The notes under the pieces: generated by a model
The model's database searches: none
The model's input: the letters and a program-made list of their open reading frames with translations, nothing else
What the model was told of the DNA's origin: nothing
In this document: in pieces, positions 40,496 to 50,200 of the stretch
Numbering within the stretch: position 1 is the stretch's first letter
How the letters are laid out: every line of letters starts with the position of its first letter
DNA from: Gracilaria domingensis
Taxonomy: Eukaryota > Rhodophyta > Florideophyceae > Gracilariales > Gracilariaceae
Length of the DNA: 64,000 nucleotides
Assembly (NCBI GenBank): GCA_022539475.1
Contig: VCMS01000182.1
Coordinates: 115,150-179,149, forward strand
Direction: 5' to 3'
Position numbers and translations under genes: made by a program

Positions 40496-43400
40496 ATGAA
40501 GAAATTGTACTCCGCCGCCGTCGCTCGCCCCCTTTCTGCGCCCACCTCCACCCCCACTCGTCTCGGCTTTGCCACCACGGCCTGGTGTCCGTATGAGGAC
40601 CTGATCGCCGTCATTTCCGGCGACGGCGCCGTCGCCGTCTTTCACGCCGACTCGCCCGGCGAGACCTCGTTGCTCGTTGCCGCCAAGCGCGCGCCTGCCC
40701 GCCATTTGCTCTGGCGCAACTCCCCCGACAAGCCCTGCATGCTCGTCGTCGCCGATGCCGCCGCCCGTCTCACCTTCTGGATTGCGCGCGACTGTCGCGT
40801 CAACGTTTGGGTCGCCGTTGCCTCGCGCGAGCTACCGTGCGTCGTTTCCGCGCTCAGCTGGAATGCAAATTCTACCGCGCTTGCCGCCGTGCTTGCACAC
40901 GGCGACGTTCGTGTCTGGCTTGTTCCTGACGTTCCGTCCGACAAGCGTCCTGCTCACCCCGTGTATTCCCAAGGAAGGCAACGTACGTTTGTCCCTGAGA
41001 TTAGACCCGGTAGCACTATTCGCCCCGTGGCATACGGCAAGACTCAGAAGATTGCCGATCTACTCGGTGGCCAGTTGCGATGCGCAACCGTGGCTCCAGG
41101 ACATCAAGAACCCACCGGCGTTGCCATTGTAACTGTCAGTGCTGCTCATCCTACGCGTCTTAACGTTTGGACTGTGTCCATATCTAAAGCCACTCAAAAT
41201 CCCACCTTCGAACTTCGAGCCGTTACTTCGACTGATCTCGATGATGCTGAAGATGGCAACTGCGTTGCCTGCCTCACTTTCCCATTTCGAGGAATGCTGT
41301 TTGCAGTCGGTCATCGTGGAAAGATTATTCGCTGGCATTACCAGAATTCTCGACCCCCTGGAGAGTCAAGATGGGTGAAAAAGGCCAGCGTACACATCGA
41401 AGCTGCAACCGCTGACGCGGCCAAGAGGAGCCTAGTCCCCCCTATATCCGACCACGATGCCACACTGAACTCTGTTACTCGCGGTCTAGTTCTCTCTAGA
41501 CGGAAAAAAGTGTACGCCTTTCACGTTTCAGACGACTGTAAAACGCTTGTTACATCCACGGCGTCTGGCCTGCTCGTTTGGGAAACCGATAGTTTGAAGA
41601 TTATTGCAGGTCATCCTCTTCCGCATAACCCTGCGGGAAGAACAGCAAGTCCTTACTGGGGTTTGTGCATAAGCCCTGCTGGCGGTGCTGTCGTTGCCTT
41701 AGCTGGGTCTGGAAGGGTAGAGACTCATTCTTTAATATGTCCTATTATGCAAGGCCCGCAAGAAGTCATTGAGAAGAACGCTGCGACTTATGCGCGACGT
41801 TTAGTGCACAATACTACAGCGGATGGGCGCCGAGGAGGTTGGGATATAATGGCTTCTATTGCGGTAGAAGGTCCCGCAGCAGCTGCTAAGATGGCCAATA
41901 TTCTGTCTCTAACATCCTTGCGTGGAGGACAGGATCCTCCGTCGCAGGAAAAGATAGCGAGTTTGGATGCTATGATGCGAGGTATCAACCATCCGGACGA
42001 AGCCGCAGCACTTGCTGCTCGACAACTGATCGACGTTGCAGTCCGTGCCCTTCAGAAATCTGCACCCGAAAAGGTGCGTTTCATGCTTATGCAGAAAGAT
42101 TCCAGAACACTCTTTTCCGCGGACAGCGTACGAAACGTGATTCAGCAAGCTGTCTTGGCATCGCGGGTCAGCATCCCAGAACTTGCTGCTGCTCCGCTCG
42201 CAGACTGGTTGATGGTGCTTGCAGCAGTATGGCTTCAGAAATGTGCATCTTTCGTTGTCAAGCACGACGCAAAAGGTCAAAGTGGACCGGAATGGGTTCG
42301 TCTATGCTCCATTAACCCGGTCCCACAATTAGACAAGCCGCGGGGAATTTTGGCAGACCCGTACTTTGTGAAGTTTATGCGGCCAGCAGCTATTGGTGCA
42401 GCATTGCTCTTAGGCATGGAGAAACGGTATGGTGAACAAGAGGCGTATCCACGGTATTATCGATTTCCACAGAATGAGAGCGCTGATGTTGTAGCTTGCA
42501 TATGGGAAGTGACATCTGCCTGGGAGCGAGACAATCTTGGAAAGCCTGTCCCTGGGAACACTGGCGTGGGTGTGCAGCTGCAGCACCAAAACCCAGACAG
42601 GGTGGCTAATACAGCTACGGCTCTATCGAAGCATACTGCTGCGGCTTTGGCCATGATCAAGGCCAAAGAACTTCGTGTATCTGCAGCGGAAAGAGCTTTA
42701 GGACTACACGGATCGGCGAACGGTGCCGGATTTATCGCAACGAGTGCGAGAAACCATGTGAAGGCGTTGAGAGGTGATAACAAGCAGGATCAGAGCAATG
42801 GATCTCAACGGACGGATTGGTGTCCGTACGATTTGGTTACAGGACGACCGCTACCACCGTGGGCTCCACTGCGCAGATGCGTTGCAAGCGGTCTACTTGC
42901 TGTGGAAATTGCGCAACAGAGAGCCCCTGGGCATCCCTCAGTCAATACAGCGTCACCTTGGGTAGCAAATTGGGCAAATCAATCTCCGTTTGGCGGTCGA
43001 TGGGCTCGCGTTCCCTCAATTGATTTAGACCGGTATGAACTGCTGGTTCCCTCAGTAGCGCCCGCTTCAGAAAGACCAGAGCACCACCCTCCTCCTCTAG
43101 TCCGTGTCGCGAAAACGGAGGAAGCTGTTGCCCCCAATCTGCTTCCTGTCCAGTCGACCCCGAAACCGACCACCCTACATCCTCCTTCACATGCCGCCTC
43201 TCCTTTCCAAGGTTCTAATCTTTTGCACAATCCACAGCTATCGATGACTGCTAGTGAAGCAGCTGCCCTAATGGCTCAGACAGGACGCATCCCCCAAGGT
43301 ATGTTCAGCGGGAATCCACAGCTACAGGCGGGAACCGCGCCGGGAATTGTCCCAGGAATGCCTGGAGGAAGACCTATAGTTCCCACTGCATTAGCGGCAT

Positions 43401-45646
43401 CGGTTCCCCCAAATGCTAACCCCAGAAATGCGATGCAGCCCCAATTCCAAAACCGAATGCCACTGGCACCCACAGGTCGAGCGCAAGCTTCCCCGCAAAT
43501 GACAACTGTCTCATCAACAACCGACGTTGCGAGCACTACGTCACAAGGCAAGAAGCGACCTGGAAGTTCAGGTCGACATGGAAGGTCTAAGAAGCGAGCA
43601 GATTCTCGCACCACCAACGCAAATGTATACGCGGACATCCCTGGGGCTCAACTTGGAGCAGTAGGACCATCGGCATCTGCGGCGCTCCCTGGCAGCATTG
43701 TTCGTCAGAGCACTCAAGCTGATGCAATTAGTGCGGACAATCGTTCAAGTAGGACAAATGCGACGAACACAACGAGTGGAGTGCAGGATACGAGCACAAA
43801 AAGAAAGAGACCTCGATCAAAGGCGAAAAACTCTCCGGCCACGGGGGCTTCAAGCGGAAGATCTGTAATTGGTGCTGCGGCTGGCCGTCAAGGCGTGCCG
43901 ACTGCATTGCACCAAGTCAGTTCAGCTTCCCATATTCCACGAACACCTCGCGGTGCTACTTCGTCGAAACCTCAGCAAATCCGAAACCACAGTGCAGCAG
44001 CAGCAGCAGCTGCTGCCGCTGCTGCCGCAGCTGCCGCAGCTGCAAATCCCAGTCATCCCTTACACTCGCGCCAGATCCCTCTATCGCAATCTAAACCTGG
44101 TTTGTCAGTGGGTCTGAACCCGCAGGTTTTGGCAAACATGGGGATGGGTAGCGGCGGAGATCATATGTCTCAACTAAACTTTGTTCACGGCATGGGCGGC
44201 CCTGGCGTAGTTTCTTCTGTGGCTCTCTCTCTTGACAGAGAAAATAGACCCATGATCGGAGCGGTTGGAAATCCTGCAGTGATTCCTGGCACTAGTCACG
44301 CAGCCCCAGGATTACATGCCACGGTGGGTTCGGGTGTGTTTGGAGCGCCTGGGATCGACGGATCCCTGATGAACTTGAACCCTCAAGGAGTTCCGAACAT
44401 GCACATACCGGGGGCCAACGCTATGTACCCGACTCACACTGGGCAACCAGCTTCCCTTACTCACATGGGATTCAACATGATGTCGGCTGCGCAACTAAAT
44501 AGCTTATCCCCTGAGAAACGGATAGCCCTAGAAGCCATGCGAAGGAGGATGGACAGAGAACAGTTTTACGGTGACGGTTCGCAGTTAAGGACTGGAATGC
44601 CCATGGCTCAGGGTATACCAACCAATAGCGCTATGGGTCAGAATTCAGTCCTGAATGCGGATCCAAATGGAAACACATCAAACCCTGCCATTAACCGTGT
44701 AATCGGAGGGACTCCCGCTACCCCGGGCTCGCAAATTGACAGTTCTATTCTCAACACACGAAACATGATTGGCACGGCCGCAACTTTGGGTTCTATGCAG
44801 CCAGGTCTGTCTCTCGGAGCCCCTCGGACAAGTGCCGCAGAATCTCAGACTTCAACAAGAGTGACTGGACCTAAGCCACGTGCTCATGACAACGACGCAA
44901 CCACCGGCAATGTTTTGGACAACGGAAGCAACGTTGCGGCGGGAGTACCCAACACCACTCTTCCAGGGAGCGTTATGGGGCCCAATGCTGTTGGTATGGC
45001 CGGACTTACGGCCAGTAAGCTGCCAGGCGGTGCAGTGGGAGTTGCTGGTCTTGCTAATGGGGTCGGTATGAATGTTATGGGTGGAAGTGATCAAGTTCTC
45101 TCAACCAATCCGGTTGGACATCAGGGTGGATCTATTCCCACCCCGATTGGCGCTGTTCCCCCGATGACGCCTCAAGCGACGAGTGGGAGACGTTTGTGGA
45201 TGGGAACAATATGCGTGTGGGGCAATTCTGTAAGACATAATGTACATTGCGTTGCAATATCAGGAACGATGCCGGGACAACCAACCATTGAAGATACCCG
45301 CAGTTGGCCCAAACGCTTAGACTGCGATCATGTGAAGATGCGAAAATTGGACGTGAATGAACTATCAGGGGCCCAGTGGTACGTTCGTTTTGTACCTGTG
45401 GACGCGAATGGGAGAGAGTTGGCCAACAATAGAGTATCAAATGATCTTATTCAGGTGATGCTTCAAAGTAACTTCGCGTTTAAGATTCCATGCACAGAAC
45501 CAGAAGGAACTCCTGGTTCGTTGCTGTTGTTCGGAATGAAGATGGGTGCAGACTCAATGAGCTTAATGGGAGTGTTCAAACCGAACAACATCGATAATGA
45601 TCTTATGATGATGATGGACAACATCCCTATTGCTCCAAAGCAGTAA
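40496..45646 (+). CDS. MED16-like WD40 protein with a C-terminal SPOC/ACID-like domain
   Basis: 1716 residues from the ATG at 40496. The N-terminal ~430 residues show WD40-type strands (TTAWCPYEDLIAVISGDGAVAVF; SALSWNANSTALAAVLAHGDVRVWLV; LLFAVGHRGKIIRWHY-like; GLLVWETDSLK). Residues ~430-850 are helical, with the general layout of Mediator subunit 16. A low-complexity linker of ~650 residues rich in N/G/S/P/M includes a tract of about 20 Ala (43990-44040). The last ~130 residues (RRLWMGTICVWGNSV ... PKRLDCDHVKMRK ... LLLFGMKMGADSMSLMGVFKP) look like the beta-barrel of MED25 ACID or SPOC domains. Mediator links transcription factors to pol II. The MED16 call rests on architecture, so it is moderate. 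Confidence 0.5.
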   Translation: MKKLYSAAVARPLSAPTSTPTRLGFATTAWCPYEDLIAVISGDGAVAVFHADSPGETSLLVAAKRAPARHLLWRNSPDKPCMLVVADAAARLTFWIARDCRVNVWVAVASRELPCVVSALSWNANSTALAAVLAHGDVRVWLVPDVPSDKRPAHPVYSQGRQRTFVPEIRPGSTIRPVAYGKTQKIADLLGGQLRCATVAPGHQEPTGVAIVTVSAAHPTRLNVWTVSISKATQNPTFELRAVTSTDLDDAEDGNCVACLTFPFRGMLFAVGHRGKIIRWHYQNSRPPGESRWVKKASVHIEAATADAAKRSLVPPISDHDATLNSVTRGLVLSRRKKVYAFHVSDDCKTLVTSTASGLLVWETDSLKIIAGHPLPHNPAGRTASPYWGLCISPAGGAVVALAGSGRVETHSLICPIMQGPQEVIEKNAATYARRLVHNTTADGRRGGWDIMASIAVEGPAAAAKMANILSLTSLRGGQDPPSQEKIASLDAMMRGINHPDEAAALAARQLIDVAVRALQKSAPEKVRFMLMQKDSRTLFSADSVRNVIQQAVLASRVSIPELAAAPLADWLMVLAAVWLQKCASFVVKHDAKGQSGPEWVRLCSINPVPQLDKPRGILADPYFVKFMRPAAIGAALLLGMEKRYGEQEAYPRYYRFPQNESADVVACIWEVTSAWERDNLGKPVPGNTGVGVQLQHQNPDRVANTATALSKHTAAALAMIKAKELRVSAAERALGLHGSANGAGFIATSARNHVKALRGDNKQDQSNGSQRTDWCPYDLVTGRPLPPWAPLRRCVASGLLAVEIAQQRAPGHPSVNTASPWVANWANQSPFGGRWARVPSIDLDRYELLVPSVAPASERPEHHPPPLVRVAKTEEAVAPNLLPVQSTPKPTTLHPPSHAASPFQGSNLLHNPQLSMTASEAAALMAQTGRIPQGMFSGNPQLQAGTAPGIVPGMPGGRPIVPTALAASVPPNANPRNAMQPQFQNRMPLAPTGRAQASPQMTTVSSTTDVASTTSQGKKRPGSSGRHGRSKKRADSRTTNANVYADIPGAQLGAVGPSASAALPGSIVRQSTQADAISADNRSSRTNATNTTSGVQDTSTKRKRPRSKAKNSPATGASSGRSVIGAAAGRQGVPTALHQVSSASHIPRTPRGATSSKPQQIRNHSAAAAAAAAAAAAAAAAANPSHPLHSRQIPLSQSKPGLSVGLNPQVLANMGMGSGGDHMSQLNFVHGMGGPGVVSSVALSLDRENRPMIGAVGNPAVIPGTSHAAPGLHATVGSGVFGAPGIDGSLMNLNPQGVPNMHIPGANAMYPTHTGQPASLTHMGFNMMSAAQLNSLSPEKRIALEAMRRRMDREQFYGDGSQLRTGMPMAQGIPTNSAMGQNSVLNADPNGNTSNPAINRVIGGTPATPGSQIDSSILNTRNMIGTAATLGSMQPGLSLGAPRTSAAESQTSTRVTGPKPRAHDNDATTGNVLDNGSNVAAGVPNTTLPGSVMGPNAVGMAGLTASKLPGGAVGVAGLANGVGMNVMGGSDQVLSTNPVGHQGGSIPTPIGAVPPMTPQATSGRRLWMGTICVWGNSVRHNVHCVAISGTMPGQPTIEDTRSWPKRLDCDHVKMRKLDVNELSGAQWYVRFVPVDANGRELANNRVSNDLIQVMLQSNFAFKIPCTEPEGTPGSLLLFGMKMGADSMSLMGVFKPNNIDNDLMMMMDNIPIAPKQ

Positions 45647-45993
45647 CCTCAAAATCGCCAAGCATCAACTGGTTGGTGTATAGCCATTGCATAGTATGTA
45701 CTCTGACCATTGTAATTGGAATGTAAAGCTTCTTCACTGTTGTAAATGACTAACAAGAGCTTTTGCTCTAGGTGAAGGTCACCACGTATCTAAATTGTAA
45801 ACTGACTTTCTTTTCACCAAGATCGGTAATTGTATCATTCTCAATAGAGGAGAGTTGTTGCTGTACCGGCATAGATGCCTTAGGTAGTCCATTCTGAAAG
45901 AAATTGTACCACGATTCCACATCGCATAGGAGAAACCGAGTTTGATAAATGCAATCACATGAACAGAGTATGAAAGAAAACGAAGTTCTGTTC
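45647..45993. other. Intergenic region between convergent genes
   Basis: About 350 bp between stops of the MED16-like gene and the minus-strand gene at 45994. No gene seen. Confidence 0.4.
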
Positions 45994-46740
45994 TCATGTT
46001 CCAGCATAGATAGCCGTGCAAACCTCGTTTAATATCCGGCGCCGTATACATGGATATGGAGCTAAATATGTGTTACCGACCACGACATCAATGATTCTCC
46101 CACCTATAACAAGAGCGCACGCAGGGCTACCATCATACTGAGTGGCACTGGACGTACTCAACAGAGGCTTTGGATATATGGACAAATCTGAACCGTCTGA
46201 AACGCGAACAACTGTTCCTCGGCTGGTGGTGCGCACTTGAAGCTTTCCAGCTACAATAAGGGGCGGAGATTGACTGGCCCTAAAGCGAAGTTGAGCATTC
46301 CTGCGACTTCCGATGAGAAGCGGATGAAGGATTGGCCACGACAGAGCCAGCAGTCTGGCTAGTATTAATAAGCGAGAGGTAGGAAAAAGATGTAAAAAAC
46401 CGAGCAGTAAGACAGAAATAAGAATCCTATCCAACGCAGTGGATGGTGGACCCAAGTCGAGTCGAAACTGTCTGACCATTGGAACTACAGGAAGCAGAGA
46501 TGGTAATAGTGTTGGATGCAGTCTTCGAACCCTTGCTGTCACAATTGCTCGTCGGGCAATGTTCGAAAAAGTAACTCTTGATGATATGTAGGTGAGGGAG
46601 GAATCACGTCTGGGCACTAAAGACCACGAAGAGGACAACAAACTCGGTGATATATGAGGCAAAAAGTTGAGACATCTGAAACCAGTGTGTCTCACCCATG
46701 TCGCACTCTCAGAGCATCTTGTTGATATTCGATGCAGCAT
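45994..46740 (-). CDS. Hypothetical organelle-targeted membrane protein
   Basis: 248 residues from the ATG at 46740. The N-terminus is Ser/Arg-rich with almost no acidic residues, as in plastid or mitochondrial transit peptides. Residues ~105-150 form one or two hydrophobic helices (ILISVLLLGFLHLF; LLILARLLALSWPILHPLLIG). A soluble C-terminal domain (~100 residues) contains VRTTSRGTVVRVSDGSDL and ACALVIGGRIIDVVVGNTYL. I do not recognise the family; similar small plastid proteins of unknown function occur in algae and plants. Confidence 0.5.
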   Translation of the reverse strand: MLHRISTRCSESATWVRHTGFRCLNFLPHISPSLLSSSWSLVPRRDSSLTYISSRVTFSNIARRAIVTARVRRLHPTLLPSLLPVVPMVRQFRLDLGPPSTALDRILISVLLLGFLHLFPTSRLLILARLLALSWPILHPLLIGSRRNAQLRFRASQSPPLIVAGKLQVRTTSRGTVVRVSDGSDLSIYPKPLLSTSSATQYDGSPACALVIGGRIIDVVVGNTYLAPYPCIRRRILNEVCTAIYAGT

Positions 46741-47292
46741 GATCGAAAACACGTCTTCCCAAACGTCAAAATCAAGGAGCAGATATCTGACTATGAATTC
46801 GCAAGAAGGTGCGGGGGTTGTGATCCTCTCGAATCACAGTGAGAATATGCAACGAAGAATAATGTCGTATCACTGATTGCTGTGACATTCGGTTGCGGTT
46901 TTTGATGTCCTTCGTGATGAAAGCATATTGCTGAAGATCAATTGAGATTCTGACGTTTTGGCGCGAAACACGACACCTCGATTCTGCGGATTGACATTGA
47001 AGCTTCAATGTAATGTATGTACGTGTACACATGCGTCAAAACGATTACTTTTGGCGCGAAAAGTGCTAACCATAAGGGTGTGCCAGACCTGCCTGTCCAA
47101 GTCTCTATCAACTACAAACTTCTCTCTCTCTTCTCTACGACACGCGCACGCCAATTTCTCGAGCGCCGGAATGTGCTAAAGGCCCGAACATCTACGACAA
47201 CTGCAAGCTTATCAAGGCACACACGTCAGCGCGCTCCTTTGAGCCCACCCCGCGGCCAGAGGCGTCACTTCCCCGAATTCAGTCCGGCAACA

Positions 47293-50200
47293 ATGGCCGC
47301 TGTCATCGACGATGACGGTACCACGCCGCTCCCCGACACCGCCACCCTTTCCGCGCGCCAGAATGATTATCTCTCGCAGATCATGGACGATATTCGCACC
47401 ACCGTCCAGCATCTCTCGCTTCCAGATGTCAATCCACTTTCCGCCATCGATGCCACCGCTGTAGATGCTCTCAAGGACCTTTACTACATGCTCAATGTCG
47501 AAGACCCCCTTAACGCTCTTCCTGCTCGTCAGTATGTGTTCTCTTCCCGCACCGTGCAAACGTTGTTGCACCCGATTATCCTTGCTCTGCATTCTCATCC
47601 TTCATCCAGCGAGAATCAGAAACGATGGAGTGTTCCTACCTACCAGGCTTTGCGAACTCTTTGTGTTCTCTCCACGCCTGTGCCAGACGCCAACACGTTT
47701 CTTCCACGCGGCGGTGCATTGGATGTGTACCGCAGTCAACTATGTTCGTTTTTGGGTTACAACGCTCAGGTGCTAGATGCGGTGGTGGCTCTGCTTCAGT
47801 ATTATCTGGAAAGAAAGGCAGCCAAGATTGAGGCACTCTCCTCTGCTGAGTCTTGTCGCCTTGAGGACGCGCGCATTGATAATATCCTCACCTTCTTTCG
47901 AAACATCCTGTCGCCGCCGCGGACCAAGCAGGGCGATCCTCTGCTCACCACCGACGCCGGAACCCATCTAGCACTCGTATCTGCGCTGTACAAGGCCGAT
48001 TTCTATGCAACGCTTTCGGTTTTGTTCGCTGCCTCCAGTCCGGAAGAAATGAAACTGCATACTACCGACACCGTCTTCCTCTCGGCAGACATCTACGCGT
48101 TCACATTTCGACATTCTTCTCCGAGAACTATGTTCCACACTTTGCGATGTCATCCGTACCTCCGTCAACCAAATTCTACTCTCCAAGATGTTGCCGACAG
48201 TGAATCTAAGACGGAGAGCAGAATACCTCCAGTGAGGACCATATCTAAGACCCGTGCTTCCAAGCTTCGCACAGCACTCCTGAAGGAAAGAGCGGCGATT
48301 GGAGGCTCACGAGCCGTTACTGCCGGCGCTCGCTGGACCAACCGCCATTCGGGGGGTTTCTCCTATCACAAAGCGTCGGACCCTGAAGCTCGTCCGGCCA
48401 CGGTGGCAGTGCCGATGAAGACGAGTGCGAAACGCGTTATCTCTTCAAAAGCGTTTGTCCAGGCGAAGATCTCATTCAATCCTAGGCGCCCTTTTCAGGA
48501 GGCTGTTCTCGTGAATTCCCAAGTTCTTTGTTTGTGGGCTGCCAAGAAACGTAGCGTGAGCCTGTCTAGCACAGCGGGGAGGGCAGTTGAGCAAGTCCGG
48601 AAAGACCTACAAGATTCTGGATTACACGCGATGGTGAAGATCGCGTCAGAATTTATCGACACCGGTTTCTCAGGTTTCGTGAGGGAGATCCGTGGTCGTA
48701 TTGCTGAGATGAAGGAGCGAACGAAACGAGAAAACCCAGAAACTCTAACCAGAGCGCAAAGGTCATTCTTGTCTGTTATTGGATGCGTGGTTGGCTTCCA
48801 AAGGGAACGGTACGGAAAGGTGAGGAAGGGGAAGTTCGAGGAGGAGCGGTCGCTGAATGCAGACATACACCAAAATCATATGAAAGCAGTTCTGTCGGCC
48901 GACTTCAAGATTCTAAAGAAGGAATGGAAAACGGTGGATGCAGCGATCGAGGTTGAGACCTTTCAGCTGGCATTCAGGGTTTTGGTGGAAGCATTCGAAG
49001 CTCTGAGAAGTACTGGGAAGGATGAAGCAAACATATCATCCATCGAAGTGGCTACATTTGCGGTGCTTGAAATGATGAAGATGTTGCAAGGCATGTCTGC
49101 ACACGTTGAAATGAAGGAGGAAGAGACTCTTGAGCAAACAACGGAGGCCAATACTCTGACACCGAGAGAGCTGGCATTGAACACTCTAGAGGACCTATTT
49201 CGCGAGGAAGTTTTCCTCAACGCTCCCGCGAACTTGGCCAAGGATTTCAACTCGAAACTATTCTCGTTTAGACACCTGACGAATATAGTAGAACTTGGGT
49301 ATGCGTTTACCAGCATCCTGATGGACGAAGAGGAACTGCATAGACTGCAGGTAAACAAAAAGAAGCGAACTCGTAAGAAGAAGGCTGTTCCTGACGAAAC
49401 AGGGCCAGTCGCAGAGAAGGACGACGAAGAAGAACAGCTGCAAAGGGAAAAAGACAGTGAAAAGGAGACTGCATCACCTGTTGCCGACGCCGGGAACGCG
49501 ACGCCAAGTCCTGGTCAGAAAACAAAGAAGAAGAAACGAATCATTGACAATTCGGATGACGAAGAAGAACCAACAGGTACCGATGCAGTGAACAGTGCAC
49601 AAATGGGTCGCGAGAAGGAGAAGGAAGAAGAGTCAGCGGTGGGGCATGAACAAGGTGAGAACCCACAAAATGAAACTCACCCGGATACGGTCGCTGGTGA
49701 CCGTGAAGAACATAGCACAGCGACTATTGGTGCGGAAACCTCAAAGTGGGACGGGGATATTCAATGTTGTGACCGTGAAGAGGGGTTGGTGACGGAAGCC
49801 GATTCACGCCCATCATGTACGGTAGAAAATGTTGAAAAGCCGGACGGCACCAGTCAAGGCCACGAGCCAACCGTCGTTGAGGAGCACAAGAGTGATATTC
49901 ATCAGATGCTAGAGGAGGATGCAGATGAGGAAACTGAGAATGGACCACATAGCAAACGAACCAAGACTCCAGACAACAAACTTTCCAAGATCCAGGATAT
50001 GCTTCGTGCTGACGCACAAGCAGAAGCAAAGGCGAAATCAAAGGAGAAGACGGAGAAGGCCAAACGTATGCTCATGGCGGACGTTGAGAATGAGGGAAAG
50101 ACGCTGCAAGCGAAGTTTGTAACGACGCTCAACGAGGCGATTTCTGAGGGGACCTCACTTGGAGGGGGAGGAGAACTAGAAGCCGGAAGCAGCAATCCGG

